From: Cruorifilaria tuberocauda
Taxonomy: Eukaryota; Nematoda; Chromadorea; Rhabditida; Onchocercidae
NCBI GenBank assembly: GCA_013365365.1
Contig: JABVXU010000883.1
Location: 1 to 16,813 of the forward strand
DNA length: 16,813 nucleotides
Reading direction: 5' to 3'
Both the position numbers and the translations under genes were made by a program. Numbering within the stretch: the stretch's first letter is position 1; each line of letters starts with the position of its first letter. The notes below the pieces were generated by a model. The model was not told where the DNA came from and ran no database searches. It saw nothing but the letters and a program-made list of their open reading frames with translations. This document shows positions 1 to 11,739 of the stretch, piece after piece.

Positions 1-82
1 CTGTTATCGTGATTATAAAATTTTGTCAGCCTCCATTATTTGTCAGATTGGAAAGTAACATTATTTTTGATTTTTTTTTAAG

Positions 83-582
83 GTGAAATCAGGTCGGTTG
101 CAGTGGAGTCCGGTTCATAAATCGGAGAAATTCTGGAGAGAAAATGCACAGAAATTCAATGAAAAGGACTTTGAACTTTTAAGGCAAATTCCTACCTTTG
201 CATGAAAACGTTCGAAGATCTGTTGTTCTCTTTCATGTGTTTTTTTCCAGAATTTTGATCAAGATTTTGGAAGTACAATCGGATACATTGGCTCTTTGCG
301 TAGCAGTTCATGATATTGGGGAATATGTGAGACACTATCCGAGAGGCAAAAAGTTCGTTTCTCATGTCTTCCTTATCTTTTCTGAAAATAATATTTATTA
401 ATTTTTTTTCCAGCAAAATTGAACAATTGCAAGGTAAGCAAGCAGTAATGAAATTGCTTTCGGCGGATGATCCAAACGTAAGATATCATTCATTGCTTGC
501 AATACAGAAATTAATGGTGCATAACTGGGAATATCTTGGCAAACAGTTGGATGCTGACAGTGCGACTACTGCAGCTGAATGA
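83..582 (+). CDS. vha-15: V-type proton ATPase subunit H, C-terminal part (3 exons, 5' truncated by window)
   Basis: Exons 83-183, 251-352 and 414-582 join to 123 codons and a TGA stop. The protein reads [18 protein letters not shown], then [16 protein letters not shown], then [20 protein letters not shown], which is the conserved C-terminal domain of V-ATPase subunit H (ATP6V1H, yeast Vma13). Subunit H is a helical-repeat protein of the cytosolic V1 sector; it couples V1 to the membrane V0 sector and silences ATPase activity when V1 is detached. The N-terminal repeat domain lies upstream of the window and base 83 follows an acceptor AG. The tail after GKQLD is short and poorly conserved, as is usual. 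The first intron uses a GC donor. The symbol follows the C. elegans orthologue and is inferred. The identity is clear; the small uncertainty is the exact residue at the exon 2/3 junction. Confidence 0.95.
184..250 (+). other. GC-AG intron in V-ATPase subunit H
   Basis: The exon ends ..TTAAG and the intron begins GCAAAT, ending TTTTTTCCAG at 250. The junction restores an AGA codon between FELL and ILIKILEV, matching the family. No GT donor can replace it, because reading on meets TGA in frame (202-204) before the next GT. The 67-base intron is otherwise ordinary. Confidence 0.85.
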
Positions 583-2468
583 ATATCATGAATGTATATG
601 TGTAAGTTATATTGTTTTAGAAAAATTTGCAATACACTACTCATGTCTCTAACTCATCTGATTTGAGTATGTTCTTTTAGTATGTCGAATGTCCACTTCG
701 CTGATTCCTAAAATAGTAGATGTAACTAAATGCTCTTATTTTATAATAATGCCTTGTGTTTCACATCCAGCTCATTTTTATTGTTTGCGAATTTTTTGGA
801 ATAGATAACCGAGCATTGTCATTGAAGGGAGAAATGAGTGAAGAATGGATTACTTGAAATAAGAATGTTTTGGTGCGTGGACACACATTCATCCAAAAAA
901 AACTGTAACTTTTCTAGTGTTCCATAAATTTCTGTATAAAAGGTAACAGTGAGCATCGTAATTACCGAATCAACCCCATATTCTTTAAAAAGAAGTTTAG
1001 TTATCATTTAGCTGTTTAATGGATTTTGAGTTTGACTGATACGGTCGATTTTAATGAAGGTTGATTTTGGTAGGAAGATTTTCTTGTAAAATCGTTAAAC
1101 GATTCTTTCGATTTTGTTTGTAGTCTAATAGGATTCTCTGTTGATTTGTTGATTTGAAATAGTATAATTTAAATTTTTTCTTGACAAACGGAATCTAGCA
1201 GAGATTGTTAGGATTGTAGCGCAGGGAGACTGAAATAACAGTTTTATTTATGAGGAACAATAACAAGCTAACTGAAGATATTTCATAACTATGACTGTAA
1301 TTGAGAATTTGTGGAACTGATCTTCACCACCACTGACACAATCTTTCATAGGTAAAAATTTGTAAGGATAAGATTCACAAAGATGGGAAAATTATATTGT
1401 AAGGAACAGAATTGAATCGGAGATAAAAATTGCTGTGAGAAGGAAAGGTTTTACACATAAGTCTAATGGAAGGAAAAACAAATGCAAGATTAATCATTTG
1501 ATAGAATGGCTAGATTGTTATTTAGGCGGAAAGAGGAACACTTTAGGTGTTTTATGTCTAAATGTTTACTTGGATTGCAAGAGCTATGAAAATGTTTTGT
1601 ATTTTACAAATAATGATTTATAGAAAAATAAAGATTCAGAAATATTTGTAGTTAGAAATTAGTTTCGAGAAGTTTCTCGACAACTGTCTGGGTAGCGCGA
1701 TTGTTGTTTGAATTGATATTTGTGATGAAAATCTTTCTTTTGAGGATCAGATAATTTCCTGCTCGTAAATTAACTTTTCACACACTGGCGGTGCCATCGA
1801 GGAAATGTGCATAGTGCGAATAGAACTCTCATATCAAAATGGTTTAATTTAATTTGACTAAATTTAGCTTATATAAATTCATTCATGAGTCGGTGACGGA
1901 TTCTGGCTGAATTCTTATATTAATCGCTTGCTGTCATTTCACATTCCATTACCAGGAAAGCATTGTATATTCAATATTTCCAATTACTCTTATATGAAAA
2001 AAGTAACTTCAATTAAACCTATTTTCATATGACTGTAATACCTATGATAGTTACGCAACTCAATTATAATTTTAGTGCAATAAAGCTTACCGAAAAAAAA
2101 TTCGATCTTAAAATTTTTATTTTCTATGTTACGTCGAAATTTATTTGATGTAACAGTCAAATACTTTCTGTGCAAAATGATTTTGAAAAATGACTTTCCA
2201 AATATTAAAAACGGCATTCAGAACCACGTAGGATTACTCCATATATTGGCTCAAGAATGTTTGGAAAAGCTAAAGACCAGTAATGAGTTGCAATATAAGT
2301 TCACTTCTTTTACAAGAAATGGAACTTAGGTATAAGTGTAGTGTTGGGGCACTTTTAACAAACCTAGACATCGATTTGATGTATCTCCATAAATTATGGT
2401 AAATAGCAAAAACTTGTTTATATCTGTTTAAATTACAACAGTGAACCGATAACAATTAAAAACCATTT
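583..2468. other. Intergenic region between two convergent genes
   Basis: About 1.9 kb of AT-rich sequence between the V-ATPase stop and the RPL11 stop. The only good AATAAA on the plus strand lies at 1627. Two modest open frames occur: 1372-1623 without an ATG, and 2126-2329 from an ATG (67 codons). Neither has a recognisable domain or convincing splice partners. No tRNA or rRNA gene was seen. Confidence 0.6.
1627..1632 (+). terminator. Candidate polyadenylation signal AATAAA
   Basis: First canonical AATAAA on the plus strand downstream of the V-ATPase stop, about 1.04 kb away. This would give an unusually long 3' UTR, so it may instead belong to the open frame ending at 1623, or be chance. 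Noncanonical signals closer to 582 cannot be excluded. Confidence 0.35.
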
Positions 2469-4070
<1,602 letters not shown>

Positions 4071-4079
4071 TTACACTAT

Positions 4080-4092
4080 CTAGAAAAGATCG
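4080..4092 (-). promoter_or_regulatory. Probable spliced-leader trans-splice acceptor for rpl-11
   Basis: On the minus strand the sequence reads CGATCTTTTCTAG, then 12 bases, then the RPL11 ATG. A pyrimidine-rich acceptor this close to a start with no upstream coding exon is the usual arrangement for SL1 addition in nematodes. Inferred from position and sequence only. Confidence 0.55.
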
Positions 4093-4690
4093 AATTTGTC
4101 GACAGAGAATGAATAAGAAAATTACGTATAGAGAAAAAAAAATAGTGGCAGTTTCGTGGCAAAAAAATGGGAATATTAAAGAGGTATACACAAACAAATG
4201 AACTTCTAAATCTAAAAAAACATAGCAGCAATGTTTAATATAAAATTAAAACTACTAAAACTCATTTAGCATGCCAAACTGAAGCAAGCTCGCACGATAC
4301 AATTACTCTACAACTGCTGAAAATATTTCAGCTTTATCCGTTTCATCAGTGCTATATCTAAATTTAGTAACAATTCGAAGAACACATGGAACAATATCTT
4401 TTTAGCGACCGATGTAAAAAGATAGATGATTTGCATTTTTCTTACACTAATTGTTCTCCGAAACCTCCACATCACCGCGAAAAAAATAAAACAATCGTCA
4501 AAAAAGAAAATGGAATACTTAATCAAGCAATTTATACGTCCGATTTCTGATACAAATATTGCCCCACTATGACGTAAGTAAACCTTGACACACGAACATG
4601 AACAAGCACACCCATCCCCCCGCCATCTCAGTTGTTCCTATGCATCTCAATGCTTTGTATAAAACGCGGGCTGCCCATTTTAACGCTTTA

Positions 4691-4710
4691 CACTTCAATC
4701 GATTGGAGTG
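4691..4710. repeat. Near-perfect 20-base palindrome centred on ATCGAT
   Basis: The two ten-base halves CACTTCAATC and GATTGGAGTG are reverse complements except at one pair. A second short hairpin, CGATT-GCGA-AATCG, follows at 4714-4727 and another ATCGAT at about 4769. Placed in the spacer between two divergent promoters, it could be a site for a dimeric transcription factor; that role is inference. Confidence 0.5.
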
Positions 4711-5410
4711 CAACGATTGCGAAATCGTATTAGCTCAGTTCATGAAAATCCTTTACTCCTTTTTTTGCATCGATGTCCATCGTAAATTAATCATCTTGTT
4801 TCTTTTTCTTCTTTTTTTTCACCTGAAATATCAGCATTTTATTCATGAATATTAGAATAAGGCATGCTGGTCTCTTTTTTGCATATATGCTGACACATTA
4901 TCACATGTCTAATCAACTACTGCATGCACACTGAATATCAAGTCAGATCATTTTGAAACAAATACAAAAGAGCTGCGGATAGATTGTTATAAAATAACTT
5001 ATATATTTTTTGAAACCATAGAGGTATGTATTTTTTAACTGACTACATATCCTTATAATGCTTTTGTTTACTAGAGTTATCAAGAGTTTTTACAGGGTTA
5101 TCATAAGTTTCTGTACCTTATATGTTGATGAACATCAGTCAAATTTATAGCTGAAGAAATTCTTGAAATTAGTATTACTTGATAGTGATATCTTCAATTA
5201 TTAAAGATAAGAATACTTTAGTCCATAACTTTCAGTTCAGGTACTAGGAAGCAGATACCAGCCTAGTACATTTGTATGATCCGCAGCATTTCTCCTTCCT
5301 CTTGTATAGCTTATCAATTAAACAACTTGAAATCGCAGCAAAAATATGTTGCTAAAAGACATCGTGTGAATCTAAGCTTTCTTCATTTGATCATTTAAAA
5401 TTAAAATTAA

Positions 5411-8400
5411 ATGAAAAATAACGAAAATTTGAATGGTTAGTTCCACTAATATGCCACAACAAAATCGCATCCATTCTTTCTTTTTTAGCTTTCATGCTAA
5501 CTGCGTTAGTTGAGAAGGTATTTGTTCGAGCTCTCCATGGAGAGATAACGGATGAAGAAGCTGCTGATCAGATTGTTGATTCACTTTGTGTTGATTCTTT
5601 AACTAACAATTTGCAGGTATGGGTATTAAATTTTTACTTACATTAATCTTTATTAAGCATTCGTTCCTCTGTTATTTATTTTATATCTTCCTTATTTTTT
5701 TATTCATACCTACAAAATTTACATTATGGAGTCTATTTACATATTCCGCAAGGAATCACTAGATACGGCTAAGGAAACAATATTCTTAAGTTTCAGTAAT
5801 ACTAGTAACTATTAATGATATATTAAAATGTATTTAAAATTCATATTTATTGGATCTTGCAGAATTGTGTGAATGGTGTTGAAATTCAACATCATGTTAG
5901 CAATGATGGAAAGATGTAAGTCATTACTGCATAATTTTGATTCAATTGAAACATCATGCAGAATGCTATAATTTTATACATTATAATCTGCAAATCTCTT
6001 CATGAAAGTTTTAAACCGGTTTCATTACTATATATCGAACCATGTCAAGTGATTATTATATCAAGTACCATCAAATATAGAATTTTTTCAAATACATATT
6101 TGGCGGCATATATTATGCTTGCAAGCGAAATCTTCAACAATACTGATTCATTTCTAACAGTCATAAAAAATAAATTCATTATTCCAATTCCGAATTCTGG
6201 ATTCATTTCAATTCTCTATTGATAGTATTTTAATTTTTCTTATTTTTGATTGATAGGGCGTAAAATCTCATTTTGCGGTATGTTGTTAATTGCATTAATA
6301 TTAAGAAATTAAAGAATGAATCTTGCATTTTTAGGGAGTTTTCTGCTAATTTGCTGTCACAGTCATATCAGCAGCATCAGCAGCATCCAAAAATTTTAGG
6401 CACTATAACTTTGGGTGATTTACATCCTGCACAAATCTTACAGTTCCAGGTAAAGGTGTAATTTGCTAATTTATATCACATTATTTTAAAAATATTTTGA
6501 AAATTGTTGGAATATTTTTTCATGCTCCCATTAATTTTGGAATTAAATTGAAGGCATCGATATTTCCTCAATCATATGGTATGAAATCTTTGTCTTTATT
6601 TGTATCTAATTTATCGCAGATAGTTTAACCTAGCTGCTTGCTCAATTTTTGGTTGTTCGAATGCAACAATTTCTTTTCAAGCTGGGAATGGAACTGATTT
6701 ATTTTTTTGCTTAAGATATATTACAGTTGCACGGAGGAAATTTGTTTCAGCAAGCATTCGCAGAAGCCAGCAAAGGATTGGCTTCATCAGTTCTTTTCAA
6801 TGTACCGGTGCAAAAGACCGATAATCCAGAACAATATTTTACAGACGAAGACAAGGAAAGGTAGAAAATGATGTGTTTTATCAATTCATTCACCTAATTA
6901 GTTTTTTCAAAATTGATCGTTAAATGAGATGTTATGTATTGTGATGCCAGTTTGTATTACCTAAGTTTTTAGGCTTAATTGATATAGTTTTTGCTTTGAA
7001 GGCATGAATGCTTTATAATAAAATGTAGATGTTCTCAAATTAATTTAGTTGTATATATATGCAACAAAAGAAAATTCGTACGAAGACTTCAAGTTCAAAA
7101 ATTTGCCTAAATTTCAATTACACATTTTATCGGCCATATTTGTCAAATTTTCATTTTTACAGATGTGCTCTTCTACAAGAATTGATATCTGGTCAACGCC
7201 CATTAATATTACATCCTTATGTATTCCTTTTAAACCGACGGTTTAAATGGACTGATATTGCTGTTCCTATTACCGAAACTGATAAGTTGGTTCTGTTTAA
7301 CGGATAGAATTTTTAACTTCAAACTGTGGGTTTAAAATCCACTTCCAATTGTGGTATTCATTATTTGTCAGATATCAGATGTTAATTATCATTTATCAGA
7401 TTTCGTGTTTATCGATTGAATCAAGCGCGTAATTCGCGATGCTATTACCGTTGTTCAGGCTGTGAGACTATGGCCAAGGAGTCCGGCGATCCAATTGCAC
7501 AAATTAAGCTTGCCGAAGGTTATTTTTGAATTTTTTTTCTTTACGTTTTAAAAGTATTTAAATGAACTTGTGGATAATTTAGTTCCCATCATGTCTTACT
7601 ATTACTTATAACATAATCTGCCGTAGATGGAGCCGGTGTTTCATGTTTTTTTTCATTTCAGGTCATTTGGTAGGTGATGTTAATCCAACCCACAATCCAA
7701 AATGTGAATTATTTACATTTTCTAATATTGTCAACCGACAATTTGACAGGGAAGCTCGTCTTGATGTCTACAACGGAATTATGAATCCGAAAGAAGCTTG
7801 GAATAGGGTAATTAGATTAGATATTTCTTTCCCAAGATTTACAGAAAACAATCGCTTATCATGTAATTGTGACTGAGAAGTAACAAATCGAACTGTGTAA
7901 GACGCTTCAGTAGTAAGAAATAAATAACTCGAACTATTTTAACAGCCATAGGCGGTGTTTCATTATCCGGAACGATTTATAAATGAATTTGGTGTTAATG
8001 TGAGTCTTTTGATTAATGTATTTCCAGGGTCGTTTACGAGCTCTGAGGGCGGAAAGCTTGGCACCTAAAGGTTTATTGAATGCAGATGAATATCCTGCAT
8101 GGGATACGATGAACAAAGTTATCATGAAACTGTGGAGAAGCGCCGTTAGTTTATTTTTCTGTTTGCTTGGCCATATTCCATTCTTGTGCTTTGTTTATCA
8201 ACCATCATTGGACATTTCACCTTTTTATTAGCTATGATGATGGGCGCAAGCCAGCTTCAACTTTTGATTATAACATCAACACTCAATGCACGAAGCATTT
8301 AAATTAACTGTAAGATGTTTAAGTAGATATCGGAATCTGAAACTAGTAAAATCAGGTTGATTTTTTAAAAGTTCTAATTAGAATTTAATCTCGAATATTA

Positions 8401-9942
8401 GCTAACGTTATTATAATTTTAATAAATCGAAGTATATGAGAATGTTTGTTTGTTATTGGAAAGTTGAATGGCAGTAAATCATGCGTCTAAAAATCCTGTT
8501 TTATAGAAGCTTGAAATATAAAAAATGTGTGGTAAACATGTTTTCGTTTCGCACCAAGAGAATTCATTATTAATGATACTGTTGCAGAAGAGGGCACATG
8601 ATGCTGGTGTCGAAAGTACTGAACGAGTTGGTAATAAAGATTGGTGGCGTAATATTCCTCCACCAGTTACTACACGAAGAAGCACAAAGAGAGAAAATTA
8701 CGACACCGCAAATTATAATTTCCAAACAGAAGGAAGGTTTGTTTCATATTAACTAATTTTTTTCTTTATTTTTATTAAGGAAAATGATCTGTAGTAAGGA
8801 TTCCACTTTGATTTTCAGCGGAAAGAAGAGTTGTGCAATCATGAATCGAAGGTATGTTTTTGTTGACTATCTTTATTCGCTCTTTAATTTATATAATGGT
8901 GTAGGCAAGAAATTTCAATGTATTTTTTACTCATTTTATGTTTTAATTCTCATAAATTTCAGTGGTGAAGTTGAAGAACTTGATGATGATGGTGATCAAT
9001 CATGGTATGACTTATGTTAATCTTTAATGGATATTTTTAAGCTCAAATTACTTCAAATATTTTTATATTTTATAAGGATCAAATGAAGTTAACATAGCGA
9101 TAGCATATTGAAATAAGTACATAAATTTATTTTCAAAATATTCAAGTATTTTTGAGTGACATTTGGTACATTCTGGATCTAATCATTTTGACGAAAATTC
9201 AGTCGTAGTTTTTCTGCAGTATCTCAATGGCTGCTAGTGGTGAAGATGGATGTCTTGAACTGCTGGATGTGGTTAGTGAAAGCGAGATTTATACCACTGA
9301 TCAAGAACCAGCTCCTTCTGGTTCCTTCGAGAGAGACAGTATTATGCCGGAGCCACCAGAACAAATTTCATTATTTTCGAATAGATCTGTTAGTAGATTC
9401 TATGTTTTATTAATGGATCAAAATTATTTAATTTTACCAGCTCAAGTCAGCGAACTAAGCAATTTGGAAAGGAATTTAACAAGTTTTTCAAACAAAAATA
9501 TGCTTCTAATTCCCACTTAAAGTCGTAAGAACTTATAAAGAAACTAAGGTTTCTTATTAAGTTTTATTTATAGAATCCAGATAAATCTGTGTTACACCGG
9601 GACAATCACGTCAGCTTATCTGCATTACCTAGTGGTGGCAATGAAAAAACTGCAGATATTTTCGTGCATAACAATGATGAAAACAGTGATGTACAATATT
9701 ACCTGGTACAAGGTTATGATGATGACGATGATGATAATGATGATGATGATGATGATGATAATGATGGCGATGGAGATGAAGATAGAGAGAGAAACGGTGA
9801 TGATGAAGATGACAATGATAATGATGTGGATATAGATAATGTCGATCAAGTTAATGTTGACAGCGCCGATGATGAAGTTATGCGAGAATACAATGATGTT
9901 TTAACTGAAGTGGATCGGCTTGAGCGAAGTTCGTTATTATAA
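5411..9942 (+). CDS. Putative nuclear protein with FLYWCH-like zinc-binding module and poly-Asp tail (13 exons)
   Basis: Proposed exons: 5411-5435, 5489-5616, 5863-5915, 6335-6449, 6751-6860, 7163-7285, 7400-7518, 7662-7807, 8028-8144, 8588-8736, 8819-8851, 8963-9004, 9220-9388 and 9574-9942 (the first is optional; without it the protein starts at ATG 5494). They join in frame to 565 residues. Residues 174-239 read WTDIAVPITETDKFRVYRL, then CYYRCSGC, then HLVGDVNPTHNPKC. The spacing of aromatic-R-C-x2-C and a distant HN resembles the FLYWCH / MULE-associated WRKY-GCM1-type zinc finger, but YW is YY and the final H-x-H is H-x3-C. A helical segment follows (about 240-312, LYNADEYP-like region before KLWRSA), then basic RR/KR clusters and an acidic C-terminal part with an Asp tract at about 492-513. 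Such proteins are usually DNA-binding; here that is inferred. I do not recognise a named orthologue. The gene is sure, the family is tentative. Confidence 0.8.
5475..5488 (+). promoter_or_regulatory. Acceptor before the first solid coding exon of the FLYWCH-like gene (cis or SL trans-splice)
   Basis: A TTCTTTCTTTTTTAG tract ends at 5488, and ATG follows at 5494. It can be a spliced-leader acceptor giving a start at 5494, or the end of a 53-base cis intron whose upstream exon 5411-5435 (ATG, eight codons, then GTTAGT) joins in frame and adds about ten residues. Confidence 0.55.
8232..8307 (+). other. Possible alternative or relic exon inside an intron of the FLYWCH-like gene
   Basis: After the acceptor CTTTTTATTAG the sequence becomes less AT-rich and has one open frame, YDDGRKPASTFDYNINTQC.., closed by TAA at 8305-8307. 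A strong GTAAGA donor follows at 8310. Joined to the preceding exon (phase 0) it gives an immediate stop; the open frame needs a phase-2 donor that I do not find. It may be a poison exon, a terminal exon from an unseen donor, or a relic. Confidence 0.3.
9718..9783 (+). repeat. Coding (GAT)n triplet repeat encoding poly-aspartate
   Basis: An imperfect run of GAT units broken by GAC, AAT, GGC, GGA and GAA codons. In the gene's frame it encodes a nearly pure Asp/Asn run, followed by a further mixed acidic segment to about 9840. Interruptions should limit slippage, but the longest pure stretch is a likely length-variable site. The other two frames give only Met or Ile runs, which supports the Asp frame. 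Confidence 0.9.
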
Positions 9943-10112
9943 TATATTTATACAAGGAAAGAAACAGAGACAAAAGGGACTATTTTTTTTAAACAGATAA
10001 TTTGATACTTATGCCATTCTGCGGTGTATAAAATTATAATTAAAATTTATTGCTCAGTGTATATTATTTGTTCTTTCAAAGATATATTATCATTTAATCG
10101 TGTTTTCATCGG

Positions 10113-10631
10113 ATGTCGTCAATGCTCATAGTTAATTTAGAAGCCATCGCAGCAACTGAAGGAATGATAGAGCATCGAAGAATGGGTGGAGGCCGTACAG
10201 TCGAACAGCGGCAACATCATGAATCATATGAAATACGACGAAATATTCAACAGATGCCATTGCATGAACATGTCGTAGCGCGTTCTCAACAACTTAGCAG
10301 TACCGTCTTCGCAAATCGTAAACTGTTTGCAGCAATTGAGAGTTTGACACGTACACTGAATACAGATCATTCGCGGCAATTTCATCAGGAAATGTTGAAA
10401 ACAGCAGTGGAATTGTCGAACAGTTATGCTGCACAGCAACGGCGGAAGTATGCTGCGACCACATTAGCACGCAACGCAACTGTTGAACGTCGTAGCATGG
10501 TTGAAGCACCTAGGCAGCATAGTGATTATGAAGATAATGAAAAATCGTTCGGTAAAGTAATGGGAAGGCGACAAGCAGAAGTAACGCCTTTGCGAACGTG
10601 GGCATTCAAAAAAGGATCAAAGTTCGAATAG
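10113..10631 (+). CDS. 172-codon coding block, probable terminal exon of the FLYWCH-like gene or a separate small gene
   Basis: An uninterrupted frame from ATG 10113 to TAG 10629-10631 with balanced composition and higher GC than its surroundings, so it is very likely coding. The protein is hydrophilic and mostly helical in character: Gln/His/Arg-rich near the N terminus, then KLFAAIESLTRTLNTDHSRQ and ELSNSYAAQQRRKY, with a basic end. I recognise no family. It begins only 170 bases after the preceding stop and has no strong trans-splice acceptor close to its ATG. Possible acceptors inside its start (ending at 10131 or 10140) are in phase 1 and would join in frame to phase-1 donors in the previous exon (9713 or 9929), removing the stop at 9940. 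I therefore favour a shared terminal exon, but a single-exon gene remains possible. Confidence 0.65.
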   Translation: MSSMLIVNLEAIAATEGMIEHRRMGGGRTVEQRQHHESYEIRRNIQQMPLHEHVVARSQQLSSTVFANRKLFAAIESLTRTLNTDHSRQFHQEMLKTAVELSNSYAAQQRRKYAATTLARNATVERRSMVEAPRQHSDYEDNEKSFGKVMGRRQAEVTPLRTWAFKKGSKFE

Positions 10632-11677
10632 AAAAAATTGTTTCCTTTAACCAATACTTAGGCACTTATTTTTGAGAAAATATTTTCAAAACAATGAGTA
10701 AATTTGTAAAATACGCTATCACGTTTTTGTGACCATGTTACGGGCGTCGCTTCATATTTACATTTTATGACAGGTAGCTAAGTTCGTTTTTTATTCTTTT
10801 AACGATAGTGTTGAGCATCCATGACTATTAGAATTGGTCAAGGAAAATATGTTTCATGAGACTTGGAACAATTGATGTTTCATTTTTAATTGTTTAAATT
10901 TCGAAAAATTACTATAGAATTAATGTAGTCTTTTTTGTATTTTAAATTTCCAAGTCCTTTATGTATAATATGTAAGCAATATCATTTCAGTTTGTTATAT
11001 TTTGTTACTTTGCTATATTTCATATATTGCATGATTTATCATAGAAATGTATAAATTTAACACTCTTTTTGCCCTTCAAAATGCGTGCTATGGAATATAG
11101 CGTCAAGTGATGATAATTTTGACAATTTCTTATCTAAGGTCACAATATTGAACACTAATATATGATTCATATTTAATTACAAGAATGTAAAAACCATGAA
11201 AGGATTATCCTTCATAAAACCTGCAACATGCATTTCAGTTTGATGGAATCGTGTGAAAGTTAATATTGTAATCCACTTCTAAAATTCATTTACTTATAAA
11301 AAAATGGAATTCGTTTTATTTCAAGCTATAATTTCCGAGATTTTTATATGTATATGATATTGAAATCTGAATAGAAGCATTCATTCTGCGTTTTAATGTA
11401 ATTAGTGGGCATAAATTTCTGATACTAATATTATTCTATTGTTTGTTAAATCAAAAATAAGATTTCAATAATTCCGAAATAACATCTTTTAAGCATTCAT
11501 TAAATTTTTGTATATTTATATTCGTAAGAAATCTAATACTCGATGACTATCCTATTATAATTTGAGTAGAAAATATTTAAGAACATTAAGCATCTTACGG
11601 AAATCGTAATTGGTAAGACACAAGTAATTGGTACTTCTTTAACAAAGTGTATGGAAATCAGTAGTTAAATGAACATC

Positions 11678-11739
11678 TGAATTTGTGCCAGAACTTGATG
11701 ATCTTCAGTGAATTTGTGCCAGAGCCTGGCAATCTTATT
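11678..11739 (+). repeat. Diverged tandem duplication, two 31-base units
   Basis: Units 11678-11708 and 11709-11739 share their first 15 bases exactly and about 23 of 31 overall. The first unit ends in TTCAG, so the second begins at a possible acceptor, and the second unit continues an open frame reading EFVPEPGNLIHAVIPLSNL. The patch is richer in GC than its surroundings. It may be a lone exon or an exon relic. Confidence 0.6.

Noticed and set aside
2126..2329. 67-codon plus-strand open frame in the intergenic region.
   Set aside because: Low GC, no recognised domain, no splice partners or nearby poly(A) signal; length is within chance for AT-rich DNA.
4598..4855. 85-codon open frame in the spacer upstream of rpl-11.
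   Set aside because: The C-terminal part is low-complexity Leu/Phe-rich sequence from T-rich DNA, and the start lies in the likely promoter region.
5956..6222. 88-codon open frame inside an intron of the FLYWCH-like gene.
   Set aside because: It begins about 40 bases after a clean GTAAGT donor, is AT-rich and very hydrophobic, and is flanked by well-phased exons, so it is intronic.
9389..9520. Read-through of the exon starting at 9220 to the stop at 9518-9520.
   Set aside because: A GTTAGT donor at 9389 in phase 0 joins cleanly to the acidic exon at 9574; composition changes sharply after 9389. A retained-intron isoform cannot be excluded.
9625..9849. Minus-strand and other-frame open frames over the GAT repeat (Ile or Met runs).
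   Set aside because: Artefacts of the triplet repeat; only the Asp frame continues into balanced coding sequence on both sides.
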